64,000 nucleotides of DNA from Ectocarpus siliculosus (lineage: Eukaryota > Sar > Phaeophyceae > Ectocarpales > Ectocarpaceae), in the NCBI GenBank assembly GCA_000310025.1, contig FN648885.1, positions 75,994 to 139,993 on the forward strand. Direction: 5' to 3'. This document shows, one piece after another, positions 1-11,573 of the stretch (within the stretch, counting starts at the first letter, position 1; every line of letters begins with the position of its first letter). Below the pieces are notes generated by a model. The model searched no databases and had not been told where the DNA came from. It saw nothing but the letters and a program-made list of their open reading frames with translations. Position numbers and translations under genes: made by a program.

Positions 1-612
1 GCGAATGCTGTAAGGGCAGTAGCTAGGTATTGCGCATCTCCGAAGCTGGTACACTGGAATGCAGCGATGGATATTTTAGGCTATGCGAGGAGGACGAGTC
101 ACTTTGGTATTTCGTTTCAGAGGGGTACAGTAGAAGGATTCAGCTTGCAGGGGTACGCTGATGCGGACTTTGCAAGCAAGGCAGCAGACCGTAGGTCGGT
201 ATCAGGGGGAATCGTGACGTGTGGAGGAGGCGCTGTGTCTTGGTTTTCCAGAACGCAAAAGTGCGTCACGCTTTCGACGACAGAAGCAGAGTACGTCGCG
301 CTTGGTGACATAGTGAAGGAGATTTTGTTTTTGACGCAGATTTGGCGTTTCATGTTGCCGCAGGTCGGCATGCCGTGTATCCCCGCCTTCGAGGACAACC
401 AGGGGGCGATTCAACTAGCGCAGAACCCCATCTCAAACTCGAACTCGAAGCACATAGATGTAAGGCACCATTTTCTCAGGGAACTGGTAGAGAGGAAGGA
501 AATTTCGGTGATCCACGTGCCGTCTCCGTACCAGCGTGCAGATTTTCTCACGAAGAGCTTGCCGAAGGACGCTTTCGAGTCTCACCGTGATTTTGCAATG
601 AATTTGGCATGA
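1..612 (+). pseudogene. Ty1/copia polyprotein, C-terminal RNase H fragment
   Basis: The frame is open from base 1 to the stop at 610-612 and is the 3' end of a copia-type pol gene that begins outside the window. It shows the end of the reverse transcriptase (ANAVRAVARYCASP, then the W..A..ILGY block) and the copia RNase H: YADADFA with the first Asp, SGGIVTCGGGAVSWFSR, TTEAEYVAL with the catalytic Glu, EDNQGAIQLAQNP, SKHIDVRHHFLRE, and the closing DFLTKSLP. This order is diagnostic for Ty1/copia. No break is seen in the visible part. A purine tract and an LTR follow downstream. The copy at 13117-13997 is a relative, not identical. Activity cannot be judged because upstream domains are not visible. 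Confidence 0.93.
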
Positions 613-865
613 ACATTTTATTGTTTTTCTGATTGGTTGTGTTTTGGTTTTGTTTTGTTTCTCGTTTTGTTTCCCGTTTTCTTTCATTTCTCGCGCCAAG
701 TATTTGTTACGCGCGATGCAGTATTCATGTTCCTTTGAATTGTTTTTCCCTCTTATGTTATTCTGGTCGAGTATTGATGGCATATATTCTTGGAGAGATG
801 TATTTTGGTTGAGATATCGAGTGTTCGCGAAGTTTTCAGTGAATAACTGTTGCGAGCAGGGGGGA

Positions 866-1120
866 TGTTAGATATACTCGCAGCAGTATCTGGTCGTGAG
901 GATCCCAGGGGGATACGTGTTGGGAATTTCGTGTGTTGCAGGGTACCATCGGTGCGGTCACGGGGACCCTTTTGGCGTGGTTGGTGCGATGAAGCTTGCG
1001 TGCGTGCTGCGCTCACTTCTTCCTCTCTCTCTCCACCACCACCACCGTCTCTCTCCAATCAAGTTTCCTTCTCCCACTCTCTCTCCAACTCTCTCTCAAT
1101 CTCTCTCTCTCGGCCTAACA
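866..1120 (+). repeat. 3' LTR of the Ty1/copia element ending at 612
   Basis: A purine tract (gagcagggggga, about 854-865) directly precedes TGTTAG at 866, and CTAACA ends at 1120, giving perfect 6-bp terminal inverted repeats of the TG...CA type. The 255-bp length and position fit a copia 3' LTR. A CT-rich stretch of TCTCTC repeats fills about 1018-1112. The 5' LTR lies outside the window, so the target-site duplication (expected cggcc after 1120) cannot be confirmed. Confidence 0.7.
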
Positions 1121-1439
1121 CGGCCGACTACCCAGTGCCCCAAGTAACGTCCAGAACGTGCTTGCTGCACCCCGCGTAGTTTACCTTTCAGGGGTCTTGC
1201 CGAATCCCATCGCGAACACATTCCTGCGCTTCAAGTGAGCATGCGCGGAGACGGGAAAAATTGCAAGGCTCCAAAATTGCGGAACCAAAGCGTGCCTCAG
1301 AGTTCCCGCCAACACCCAACGTAGTATTGGGTTGCAAGAACAAGTCTTGCAAATAGGAAAACACCAAACGATATGCATGTCCGCAGATTGGCGGCACGGC
1401 AGGTTACCCGCAAGACAGCGATGTCTTCGGCGTTCTTCA

Positions 1440-1905
1440 ACCATATTATCCTTGATACTCCTTTGTTGCCTCAAGGCATCCTCTCAAAGTGTTGTTGCCA
1501 ACCAAACAACCCACACGTCTCTGCGGAGGCGCGCGTATCCTAAAAAAAATGATGCTACGAAAAGACGAAGTCGTTGACTCAACCATGCCCAACAATAAAA
1601 ATGAAGGCTACGACCCTCGCAGCAAGCAAGCCCTGCAGCAGGGAGAGAAATAAAAAAACGCATCCTCGTGTTCGTTGAATACAGTCACAGCAACTTGCCC
1701 GTGAACCACAACGGTCTCGGCTTTCTTCCACTATATTTATTTTCGTTGATACTCCTTTGTTCCGTAAAGCATCCTCTCAAAGTGTTGTTGCCTACCAATC
1801 CACACGTCTATGCGGAGGCGCACGTATCCTCAATGCTGCGACGAAACGAAGACGTTGACTCAATCATGCCCAACGATAAAAATGAAACTACCCCGCCCCC
1901 CCCCC
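1440..1905. repeat. diverged tandem duplication
   Basis: A segment near 1440-1610 (ttgatactcctttgtt, catcctctcaaagtgttgtt, cacacgtct.tgcggaggcgc, gttgactcaa.catgccc) recurs at about 1737-1905 in direct orientation with several substitutions and small indels. The short open frames across it are not conserved between the copies, so I do not call a gene. The rest of 1121-2340 shows no recognisable gene. Confidence 0.55.
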
Positions 1906-2340
1906 CGTCACGCATGCATAAAATTCGACGATTGCACGGTAACACTTTTCCGGGAGTGCATATGGGTGTTATTCGTCGCAAAACATTTTCCTTCACCGTG
2001 ATCTGGGCAACACCATGCCCAGCAGCTGCACCACTTTCACCTCCACCCTGCAGTCGCAGAGGCACCGTTTTCGTTCTTGATGGCCGGCCTGCCACTGCTA
2101 CGGCGTTGTTGTTCATGGTGTGGGTGTATCACGTCTGTTGTGGGAGTCCTCGGGTCTCTCGCCTGGTCGGGACCGGTGTATGTACGTCGAGCCGTGGCGC
2201 TTTCCGAAATTTTTGAAAAAATACGCGCCTTCGCGCCTTCTGCCGATAAGAACCACTGGAAACCCTAGTTACGGTTCCGTGAAAAAAGTTACTATTCGGT
2301 GAAAAAAGTTACGTATTTTTGCGGCCTGATAAGACACACC

Positions 2341-2644
2341 CTTAGGATAATCCGAACTGGGGGTAGCTTGTCGCAAGACGTGTGTTGAATAGGGTGTCGG
2401 CAACTCGGCGAATTCGCGCCAAGGAGGAAAGACGTGTTGGGTTTGTTGTATAGACTTCTTCTTCACATGAAAACATGGACTCACATGAACACATGAACAC
2501 ATGAACTGCACGCACGCGTGCACGCACCACCATGAGGGGGCGACGCAGTATACAACAAGGGGTATCTTGCACACCCTGGAAATACATTCCACGTACCACG
2601 CAATCCTACATCCACTTGGCATTGCTACAAGTATATATCTATCA
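2341..2644 (-). repeat. degenerate solo LTR of the copia family at 10802-14613
   Basis: On the minus strand this stretch matches the LTRs at 10802-11125 and 14283-14613 almost throughout. It has the TGATAGATATA start (here 2644 downward), the GTGCGTGCACGCG block, the repeated CATGTG units and the GACAAGCTACCCCCAGTTCGG end. The last bases are changed (ctaag instead of ctaaca) and no copia coding sequence lies beside it, so it reads as a solo LTR left by LTR-LTR recombination. Open frames here, including one of about 180 codons, are artefacts of the LTR sequence. Confidence 0.75.
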
Positions 2645-4960
2645 TGCATGTATGTGTGTACCCCTCCAGCACGCGAACAAACTGTGACACACATCGCAGT
2701 CAGTCGTCGACGGAGTCGGTCGTTCCCCGTCAAACGAATCGCCACAGCATGGTCCACAGGGCGCACGCGCTGCAGCTTCTCACGCTCCCACGCCGCTTGA
2801 AGCATCCCTAACTCCATCACCTCCGCTTTGACCTACCGCACTCCTGAGATCTATGGCGCCCGCCTCACCGCCTCAACCTCCTCACGCCGGCTTGATGTGT
2901 CACTTTTATGAGCGTGCATGTAGAACGGCATGCTTCGGTTCACGCATATACACCTAAGATGACGCAAAAGTTGCACCATGTCGGCAGCATGCTGCCATGC
3001 GCACCGGGTCTGCGTTGCAGTGACGTCTGTCTTACTGTCTGTCTGGCGGTACTGCTGTATATAGTTGGTTCGCCATGGTGTAGCCTATGACGGCCGAGTT
3101 GTGTGTGTTATGGCAGCTCCACGGGATCGTGCGGCGTCTATCTGTCGGGAGGACGTCGGGAGTATCTCGGGGTGTGTAGGCCAATGAAAAAATGTTCTTT
3201 CGAAGACAAAACTGAGCAAGACAAAATTGGAGCTTTTTTCTCGGGTCTTCGGGGGCAATTTGCGAAAGCAAAAGACCAGATTCCTAAAGATCCATCGGAC
3301 TTAGGCGCTCGGGGGGATAAAAAAGACCAAGACAAGACCAGAATCAGATGTTCGCAAACAACGTAGTCATCCAAACGAAAGACCAAATCGATACCCTCGA
3401 AGCAACAAATTGTCGACACAAACATACGAAATATCATCGGTCATCAACTAACTCTGTCGCTCGCTGTGTTGCCCTCGCCAACGACTACAAGCAGGCTACG
3501 TTGCATCCATGCTTCTCTCCCCCTTTTGCCAACAAACTACAAAATCTGCAACACCAATTATGTTTAGGGGCAATTCACCCAGGGCGTATTGTACTGTCTG
3601 CGTCTCAACATAGATGCAGTACAATCTCGACAAAAATGTAATATCCGAAACGTTAGAGTCTGCATCAACCCGTTGGTTTCGTCCAGTAAACCAACGCCAA
3701 GCAGAGAAGGGTTATCATGTTATATATACAAGGGCTCCGGACTTCGGGCGCAGAGGCGCCCTCGTCCTCAGTAGTAGGCTTAAAAAGGGAAGGTGTGAAG
3801 GCTGTGCACAGCATACCAAGGGCATGAAGCCGCAGGGTGACCGAATGAACGGTATGAAGATGTTCGCGTTGTATTCGAGAAATGTGCCGTTCCCGGTGTA
3901 ACATGATGAAGTCAAAAGAGTCGCGTGTACGTGATGTTTTGTCTAGCTTCGCCCGGTGCGGACGAAAAGGAGATGCAAGCTACGGTCGCCTCCCTATTCT
4001 TGCGCTGGTAAGAACGTAGTAACACTCAGGCAACGTTCTCTAAGAGGCTTTGCTGTGGCCAGTATCCTCCCCAAAGGGGCCAAAGAAAGAACGAACACTG
4101 CAACTGTTGTCCGGTAGTTGATGTTACTGGTGTAACGCCGCCTAACTCTCATATTCAAACTTCTTCAGTGTCGCGCCTTTCTCTAATAGTCCCCCCTAAT
4201 GTTCTGGAGCTATGATTCTAACTTTTTCGGTGTCGTCCCGCTCGAATGGTCATATTCTAACTTCTCCAGTGTAATGTCGCACCCTTCTCTAGTGTCCCCC
4301 TCTAATGACGCCGATATGCGGTATCCCTCACAATGTGAAAGGAGCCGAACACCTACAACATTCAGACAAAGTAAGAACAAACACCGCACGCAGTGGTTTG
4401 ACGGCGTTGCCGCTAGTTGACGGTGAAAGAGTTGACCCCTCCCGCCTCGGGTCATCGTTGCCCCTGACGGCCTTGGTGGTTATTGCCGATTACCACTGCG
4501 GAAGGTATGGTTTCGTTTGCAGCCTTGTATGCAGGTCTCGAGCTGCTTAATGTTGAAGCGTGACGGTGATGGCCGTGATAATGTCGGTGATGGTGCAGGC
4601 GGTAGGGTGCCTGCGCTGGCGGCAGAATGCAATTATTGGGGAGATGGATGTAAGAGCGTGTACGTGTTATAACCGTATAATGTAAATTTAGAGCAGAAGA
4701 AAGAGGTTGTTGGGGAGGAGGTAAATGTGGAGGCATTCATAAAGTGGATGTTTATCTGGGCATCAAAAGTTCGTTTTGCTGCGATGATTTCTTCGACACG
4801 GAATAGTTCTCATAATGTTGTTGGAGGTCGAATATGCCGTGGTAAGCACGTTCATGCAAGGTGAGCATTGAAGGCGCTGGCGGTTCAGTCCATGTCTTTT
4901 TTTGAACACAGCCTGCGCCTAATGCAGTAAATCCGAAAAGCCCGTTGTATTGTGATATCA
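2645..4960. other. no recognisable gene
   Basis: Both strands carry only short open frames without family motifs. Segments around 4140-4310 repeat a diverged ctaacttcttcagtgtcgc-type unit two or three times. I see no RNA gene and no coding exon I can defend here. Confidence 0.5.
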
Positions 4961-4992
4961 CACCGTTTCATGGGATAATTGGTGGAAGTTAG

Positions 4993-5307
4993 TCAGAAGT
5001 TAATGAATTTAGTAGTTTCAAACAGCGCCATAAGATGGTGGGGGATAGATTGGAGAGGATGGATACACGACTTGCCTTTGTTACAACAATTTAATCCCTT
5101 TTCTTCTTTCCAAAGTATAGCATTGCAGTGAGAACATTTTATTTTTTGTGGATCATCCAAATCTGTGTGTTCTAGCTCAAAAGGTGCCGAGGGGAAGTCG
5201 AATGATTGCGAGTCAATGTCTTGCACTCCAAGGCAGATTTGGTTATTAGCATTACCGCGATGGCTGTCTAGACTGGGTGCCGGTAACCTTGGTGCACGAT
5301 TCCTCAT
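4993..5307 (-). CDS. Cys/His-rich ORF resembling the Helitron pre-Rep zinc motif
   Basis: A 104-residue frame whose second half reads CSHCNAILWKEEKG, then NCCNKGK, then a P...P..L..LF tail. This is the C-x2-C ... C-C-x-x-G-K pattern found just before the Rep domain of Helitron proteins, and it matches residues of the Helitron gene at about 31119-31230 (CRHCGAKLFAKESKG, CCKNGK). It ends in the left inverted repeat of the enclosing element. Either the element captured a Helitron exon or this motif is shared by another transposase type. No Rep or helicase motifs accompany it. Confidence 0.5.
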   Translation of the reverse strand: MRNRAPRLPAPSLDSHRGNANNQICLGVQDIDSQSFDFPSAPFELEHTDLDDPQKIKCSHCNAILWKEEKGLNCCNKGKSCIHPLQSIPHHLMALFETTKFINF

Positions 5308-6575
5308 TTAGCTAAAATGTTGACGTATCATATCGAGTTCAGGGTCTGAGTCGTGTGGTGTGTTATTGTTTGCATTGCGACGTCTACATTCCGCTAAGAT
5401 TTCAGCTTGCGCGTTATCCGGACAGGTTTGTTTGTGGTGTTCGATTTTCAGGCGTCGTTCGGGGTTGCGTGAGCGATCTTCGTTGGGTATTTCGACGAGC
5501 TGAAGGTGTTCGTCGATTTGGAGTTGTTGGTACGTTCCTCGAGGGAGTGTTACTCTCGCTGGGGGTGTGGATTGTCACGTGCAGTATGTGATCGTGTTTG
5601 GCGATTTTGAGATGCGGCTGCTGAACGAGTTACCCAATGAATTGACGTCAGCCGATATCGATGATCGTCAGACATGGGGTGACATCTTTACTCTATTGAT
5701 AGTTGGCGAAAGCCAGTTGCAGGTGGCAACAATCTACCTTGAATTTCTTGAGACGATATGGAAACACGCGTCTTACTTTAGAGGTCGGCGTGGGTAGTCC
5801 CCAGGTCGCGGTGCTCGTCGGTCTTGTTGAGGATCTCGTTGATGGTCTGGTCCCATAGGCGGCGGGCGCACTGGCAGTGCAGCGGCGGGGAGTCTCAATC
5901 CTTGATGATCAGGTCGTCCTCGACGATCTCGCCCGTGCACCCGTCGGCCAGGTCTTCCTCGTTAGTCGCTGCGTCGGGACACCCTTGCAGATATCGGATG
6001 GGTGACAGGGAAAAATATAAGGAGAAAAAATCGCATGGTTTTACATTATAAAAAAATGATATTTTTATTGATGACGTCGACGGTTGAACTCGGTGCACTG
6101 ACAGGGGAAAATATAAGGAATATATGTCACATGGTCTCCCCATACTGAAAAATGTTTTTCTTTTTATGACGTCGACCGGTCAACACGGTGTACTTTTGTG
6201 ACATATGGGTAACTAATTTACGGCAGCAACAGTCGGATGCATCCGCGCACCCATATCTAGGTATCTACGCACACACACGACTGGTCACTACACAATCGCG
6301 TTCCGATATAAACGGGTGTACACATGATTTACCCCGATAAGGCTGGCGGGGGCGACGGTGACGTGCATGAACTTCTTGCCGTCCGAAGACTTGGCACCAG
6401 CGCAAAGACGCCACACCGCGTGGATAATATTCCACTCTGACAAGAACAGCAAGCAAAAAGGGCATTGTTGTGGAGAGATTTAGCGGTTGCGGTTGCGATG
6501 CAGTTTCATGTCAGGCCTTCATGCAGCACCTGAACAACATTCAGGCACACATCAGTCGGAAACTACTTGATACGA

Positions 6576-7034
6576 TCAAAGAGAGAACTTTCTTTTACCT
6601 TTGTAGCCGCGGCTGTTGACCTGGTCGGTTGGGATCCCGAGCGAAGGAGTACCTCCCATCGGGGCGAGGCAGAGCTGGCACGGCTTGTGGTACACTGTCG
6701 ACGGGGTGGGGATGGTGCAGGATACGCTGCAACTGTCCGCGTCGCGGTTGTTGGTACGGTCGCAAGGGGCAAACTTGCCTTTACCGTCGCGCTTGTTTAT
6801 GAGCTTGAGGTGACCGCCGTCGCAGTCGGGCCCGGGGCAAGGCCAGTTGGGGTCGCCCTGTTGTACAGGGCGGCGGTACACTCCACTACGACTCTCTGAC
6901 TGGGTGGACTTACGCTTTGCTGGGGAGCTACGGGAGAGGGCGTTCATGTTGTGTTGCAGCTGAAGGTCGACGCGGGAATGAGAGGAGAGGATGTCGAAAG
7001 TGTGACCGGGATGTATGTGCACTCTTTCATTCAT
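6576..7034 (-). CDS. hypothetical Cys-rich protein
   Basis: A 152-residue frame with an ATG near the right end of the enclosing inverted-repeat element. Residues about 85-140 hold a run of cysteines (CPGPDCDGGH, FAPCDRT, DADSCSVSC, KPCQLC) suggestive of zinc binding. I do not recognise the family. On the same strand the Helitron-like zinc motif lies 1.3 kb downstream, so both could be exons of one decayed gene. No splice model can be defended. Confidence 0.35.
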   Translation of the reverse strand: MNERVHIHPGHTFDILSSHSRVDLQLQHNMNALSRSSPAKRKSTQSESRSGVYRRPVQQGDPNWPCPGPDCDGGHLKLINKRDGKGKFAPCDRTNNRDADSCSVSCTIPTPSTVYHKPCQLCLAPMGGTPSLGIPTDQVNSRGYKGKRKFSL

Positions 7035-7252
7035 TCTGCATTGACTAACTTCTGACTAACTTCCAGCAGATATTCTAACTTCTGGCACACCTCCAGCAGT
7101 TATCCCATGAAATGTGCACTCTTTCATTCACTCTGCATAGTTATCCTGTGACTAAACTTCCACCAATTATTATTATTCTAACTTCCGACTATTGTAACTT
7201 CCTCCAATTATTCCATAAAACGGTGTGATATCACGAAAAGTTGATCTCTGTA

Positions 7253-9060
7253 TCATGTTATATATATACTTACAGGATGGTCGTCGTGACGTGACACATT
7301 TCTTGTTATTAGTATGGAAAAAAAAAAAAAAATGGCTGTGATAATTTTTTTCGTACAGCGGTATGGACCAGACGCCGACTGTACATAGAAGTTGGCGAGT
7401 GTCGACTGAGTTGTGTTGTGACGGCATCTTCCACGCACTTCTGCCAGCGCTGCTTTGTTGTTTGGAGTCTTGTAGGTCGAGATACAGCAGTGGGATTCTC
7501 GGGTTGTGGAGGCAAAAGTGAACCAGAGCAAAAAAATTCATGCATAGCTCGATTACTGCTGCTGTGTTTTTGCTACAGCAGTATGGACTAGACGCCGAAC
7601 GACGTCCGCGTGCTACAAGTACCGCAACGACCTAACGGATGGGATACTTCCTGCCACGGCGAACCATAGTACAATGCGATGCAAACATCCGTTCGTGTGT
7701 CGCGCGGCTGCCACATGTGTCGACGATAGGTACACGTAGAGCTCTCGCCATGTTGTTGTCGTTACCGCGCAGGAGAATCCCTCGGAGATGTTCCACATGG
7801 TGCTACAACGACAGCAGTACAACTGTACATAGATGTCGTAGGAGAGTGGAGTTGTGCTGTCACGGCATTTCCCACGCACTCTCCTACCGGTGCTTGTGTC
7901 GATTGGAGTCTTGTAGGCCGAAATACAAGAGTGGGTTGGACTCCCGGGTTGTGGAAGCAAACCTGCCTGCAACAACAGAGAAGGCGGTGTTCTATTTACA
8001 ATAATAGAGAAATTCCGCTCAACTTTTTTTTTTTTCGCGGCATGTGGTCGCATATTTCTTTGCCACTGCCGAAAAAGACCGCTGGATCTTTACACAGAGT
8101 CCACCTTTTGCATTTATCATTTTGAACTGAACGACGCAGGACGGGTCGACCTTCATCGTTGTTGTTGTTGCTGTTGTCCCCACATTAAAAACCGTTCCGA
8201 CGTCCTCCTCGATACTTGTGGACTACCTGTCTGTTGGAAATTGTGGGAATCCCTTCATTCTTCTAGAGAGAGCCATAGGTCGGCATCCGGCCTTTTTTTT
8301 TTTTCTTAATATGACACAATGAAACCATCTCAATCATAGAAAAGAGTCTGAGACAGATTAGCAATGGATTCATAGCGTCAGAAAGTACCTGTATGTCTAC
8401 GATTTCCCAGACATTCATTGTGGAGTTTTGACGTCGCGCTTGCCATCGTCGCCGCGTAAGTGTTTGTGTCTCTTCAAACCTTCTCAGCCGGCCTTCAAAC
8501 TTCTTGTTGATAAGTCTCCGTATGGTAACTTCTCCGCGCATGAGTCATATGCAGCTATGACCTGCGCTTTGACTCTCACGATGGGTGTTTTACCTCCCCG
8601 TCTTGCGTTGGTGAGTACCTGCGATATACAGAAGGATCGCTCCACGACGCAAACGTCGACGTCTCCGTTTTTTTTTTTGTTCCCTTCGCACTCCATCCTT
8701 GCGGCGGTTTTCACACACCGACTTCGAACGTGGGGTGCAATTTCCTCTCTTCGTACCTTCCTCGTCGGCCTTCTCCGTCGTTGTGTACATAATGTACCTC
8801 GATTTTTCGGCTTTTCGATTCCGATAGACAAGACTACGGACTGACATGTTCCTTTCACCCCCGACGGGACCGCGCGCTCGTCGAGTGCCGAAATTCTTCA
8901 TCACTTCCTTGCCTCTCCCAACACCGTCCCTTCTTCCCGCCCTCACAAATCCTCTCCCCTTCTTCTTCTTCTTTCCTTCCTCCCGGACACTCACCACCAT
9001 CCGTCCTGGATGTTGGCCCACAGCCCCATTGGGGGGCGGGGGGCCAATCCTTAACCCTAT
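7253..9060 (+). mobile_element. non-autonomous Helitron, copy 1
   Basis: The unit begins with TC (7253), preceded by A, and ends with CTAT (9057-9060), followed by T. A GC-rich hairpin (TTGGCCCac paired with GGGGGGCCAA, about 9013-9046) lies about 10 bp before the end. This is the Helitron 3' architecture, with the terminal CTAG of the other copies changed to CTAT. A near-identical 1811-bp copy lies inverted at 54767-56577. Many overlapping open frames in it are shared by both copies but show no Rep or helicase motifs; I regard them as non-coding. Poly-T tracts and a segment shared with 14740-14844 and 63470-63600 lie inside. Confidence 0.75.
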
Positions 9061-9724
9061 TATATATATACATACGATGTAGCGCAGTCTACAGCAGCAC
9101 CTTCAATACAACAACAGCAGTACAACAACAACAACAGCAGTGTTCACAGCAGTATTGATGATGCCGTGAGATTTGCGTGCATGTTCAAGCTCAAAACAGA
9201 ACAAGTTAAGTCTAAAGTTGTGGCATATCACAACAACAACGATCAATCTACATTTATTTGTCAAATCTTCCTTGCTACATACAGCTGCAGAATATTAGCA
9301 ACAATAAAAAACATACATGGAAAGATGCAGAATATGTGCCACTTGGAGGGTGTGTGTGGCATATACGTAGTACGTACGTAACCTCCGTGCGGTGACAATA
9401 CACGATGCACATACATACTCCAGTTCATCGCGTTGTTTCCGCTAGAGAAGAAGGCGACAGGATGCATGCATGCACTACTACTGTACCTACCTACAACGCA
9501 TACCATATAGTACGGACAGTCTGTCGATATCTATCTACAGATGAGACCACGCGGCAAAAAAAAGTCTGTGCTAGGTGATGCTTGTATGCTTGTACTTCAA
9601 GTATGTGTCATGATTTATGAGTTGACGTTCTCCGAAATCTCATCCAATGAGCTGCGTGATTCTTTAGAGATCACAGTCCCTTGATGTCCCTTGCGTGGAC
9701 GCGCCCGGATGCACGATATTTAGC

Positions 9725-10045
9725 CGTACTTTACGGTGCTGTAACTCGGCTCGCCCTTGGAGTCTAGAGCTCGCGACAGGGGCGCTGTGGTCTCGAGAGT
9801 GGCACGCCCACGTCGGCGAAGACGGCCGAAAAAATGGTTTGAACCCCATTTAAAAACAATTAAAACCGATTTACCGCACCGCAACGTCTAGCTCAATGAC
9901 TGAAATAGTGGTTGCGTGCATTCACCGTGCTGTAACTCTATCCGCCTTTGGAGTTTCGAGCTCGCGACAGGGGCGATGCGATCCAGGGACTGGCCCGGTG
10001 CAGCGGGCAACAACCGGCGAAAAAAAAAGCATCAAGTCGACCGCG
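9725..10045. repeat. two diverged direct copies of a roughly 115-bp unit
   Basis: The block ggtgctgtaactc...ttggagt.t.gagctcgcgacaggggcg near 9736-9790 recurs near 9928-9980, followed in each case by a ggc.gaa.aaaa stretch. No gene is seen in 9061-10137 otherwise. Confidence 0.5.
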
Positions 10046-10801
10046 AACTGATGCACCGCAAAAAAAACGTCTTGCTTTTAGAGTGCAACAATGGTTGAAC
10101 TCTTGCGTCTCAGGCCTCCGACATAATTGTAGTTAAGTCTATACTTACAGGATGGTCGTCGTGACGTGACACATTTCTTGTTAATAGTATGGAAAAGAAT
10201 ATATAAAAAAAGGCTGTGACAGTTTTTTTCGTACAGCGGTATGGACCAGACGCCGACTGTACATAGAAGTTGGCGAGTGTCGACTGAGTTGTGTTGTGAC
10301 GGCATCTTCCACGCACTTCTGCCAGCGCTGCTTTGTTGTTTGGAGTCTTGCAGGTCGAGATACAGCAGTGGGATTCTCGAGTTGTGGAGGCAAAAGTATG
10401 CCTGCAGCCACAGCAAAAAATTGCATGCATAGCCAATAAATAGCTCGACTACCGTGCTGCTGTGTTTTTACTACAGACCAACTGGATGGGATACTTCCTG
10501 CCACGGCTAACCATACTACAACGCGATGTAAACGTCCGTTCTTGCGTCGTGCGGCTGCTTCGTGTATCGACGACAGGTACACACGCAGGGCTCTCGCGAC
10601 GTTGTCGTTATTGCGCTGGAGGACCCCCCCGAGATCTTCCACATATATGGTGCTCCGACGACGGCAGTATACTGTGCATAGATGTTGTAGGAGAGTGGAG
10701 TTGTGCTGTCACGGCATCTTTCCCGCACTCTCCTACCGGTGCTTGCGTCATGCAGTCTTCTACGCCGGAAGACGAGAGTGGTTTGGGTTCCCGTGTTGGT
10801 T

Positions 10802-11125
10802 TGATAGATATACTTGTACAAGTGGTTGTAGGATTGTGTGGTACGTGGAATGTATTTCCAGGGTGTGCAAGGTACCCCTGTTGTATACTGCGTCGCCCCC
10901 TCATGGTGGTGCGTGCACGCGTGCGTGCAGTCCATGTCTGTCCATGTGTCCATGTGTCCATGTTCGTTCATGTGTTCATGTGAGTCCATGTTTTTCATGT
11001 GAAGAAGAAGTCTATACAACAAGCCCAGCACATCTTTCCTCCTTGGCGCGAGTTCGCCGAGTTGCCGACACCCTATTCAACACACGTCTTGCGACAAGCT
11101 ACCCCCAGTTCGGATCATCCTAACA
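10802..11125 (+). repeat. 5' LTR of the copia derivative
   Basis: 324 bp, TGATAG...CTAACA. It is identical to the 3' LTR except for one 7-bp indel near position 20 (cttgtacaagtgg here versus cttgtagcaatgccaagtgg). The R/U5 part contains several CATGTGTC-type units. A short leader with the palindrome GTGTGATATCACAC (11133-11146) follows before gag; no canonical initiator-tRNA primer site is recognised. Confidence 0.88.
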
Positions 11126-11198
11126 CGCTAGCGTGTGATATCACACGGGATCCCGAGGTGAGGTTAGCTATAAAAGGGTTCGGCTAGAGAAGTAGATC

Positions 11199-11573
11199 AT
11201 GGAAGCCCTCGACCTCAGCAGCTTAACTGAAGAGGACCGCCAAGCATTATCGGCGCACATCAAAGAGGAAGTGGAGAGAGGAGTACAAGAAAAAATCAAG
11301 TTTACCGAAGAGAAGCGTCCCGCATCAGAGAGCGTGGACAAGCCCCCCGATGGAGGCGATCCCCGGCATGCTCAGCCGGCTGGAACAGCGTTAGACCCGC
11401 AACCTGAAGACCAGCCACGATCGTTGGAGGACCGTCTCGTTGAGTCCTTCGCGCGGGCAATGCGGAGGACCAACACCCCGGGGGAAGAAACCAGGGAAGT
11501 CTTACCCCCTAAGGACACCATCCGTGTCAGTCCTGTATGTAATACATGTAGCCCCATTTACGGGTGTGTTTGA
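11199..11573 (+). CDS. truncated copia gag-like ORF
   Basis: The first ATG after the 5' LTR opens a 124-residue, highly charged frame (MEALDLSSLTEEDRQALSAH, rich in Glu, Arg and Lys), with a Pro-rich middle and a final Cys pair. Position and composition fit the start of a copia Gag. No CCHC knuckle is reached before the stop, so the rest of gag was lost with the internal deletion. Homology to known Gag proteins cannot be claimed from motifs alone. Confidence 0.5.
   Translation: MEALDLSSLTEEDRQALSAHIKEEVERGVQEKIKFTEEKRPASESVDKPPDGGDPRHAQPAGTALDPQPEDQPRSLEDRLVESFARAMRRTNTPGEETREVLPPKDTIRVSPVCNTCSPIYGCV

Larger units (their letters stand above)
4961..7225. mobile_element. 2.27-kb element with terminal inverted repeats, superfamily unknown
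   Basis: The left end (caccgtttcatgggataatt, then ggtggaagtta) is repeated in inverted orientation at the right end (aattattccataaaacggtg, ending 7225), with four or five mismatches in about 35 bp. Both ends abut the 8-bp palindrome TGATATCA (4953-4960 and 7226-7233). This may be an 8-bp target duplication, or part of the inverted repeat, since a palindrome cannot tell the two apart. The right subterminal region repeats a gaatgaaagagtgcacat unit twice. Inside are minus-strand Cys-rich frames (separate entries), and a frame near 5760-5990 that looks protein-like (acidic, Cys-containing) but holds a stop. No transposase domain is recognised, so it may be non-autonomous. Confidence 0.55.

Noticed and set aside
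2269-2820. 183-codon minus-strand frame
   Set aside because: It lies across the solo copia LTR; the same text is open in other LTR copies without protein features.
8428-9082. Open frames of 124-143 codons on both strands, repeated at 54755-55399
   Set aside because: They are conserved only because the two Helitron copies are nearly identical; no motif, and frames on both strands are equally open.
10462-11123. Long plus-strand frames of 173 and 193 codons and minus-strand counterparts
   Set aside because: They run across the Helitron/copia-LTR junction, so they cannot be old genes.
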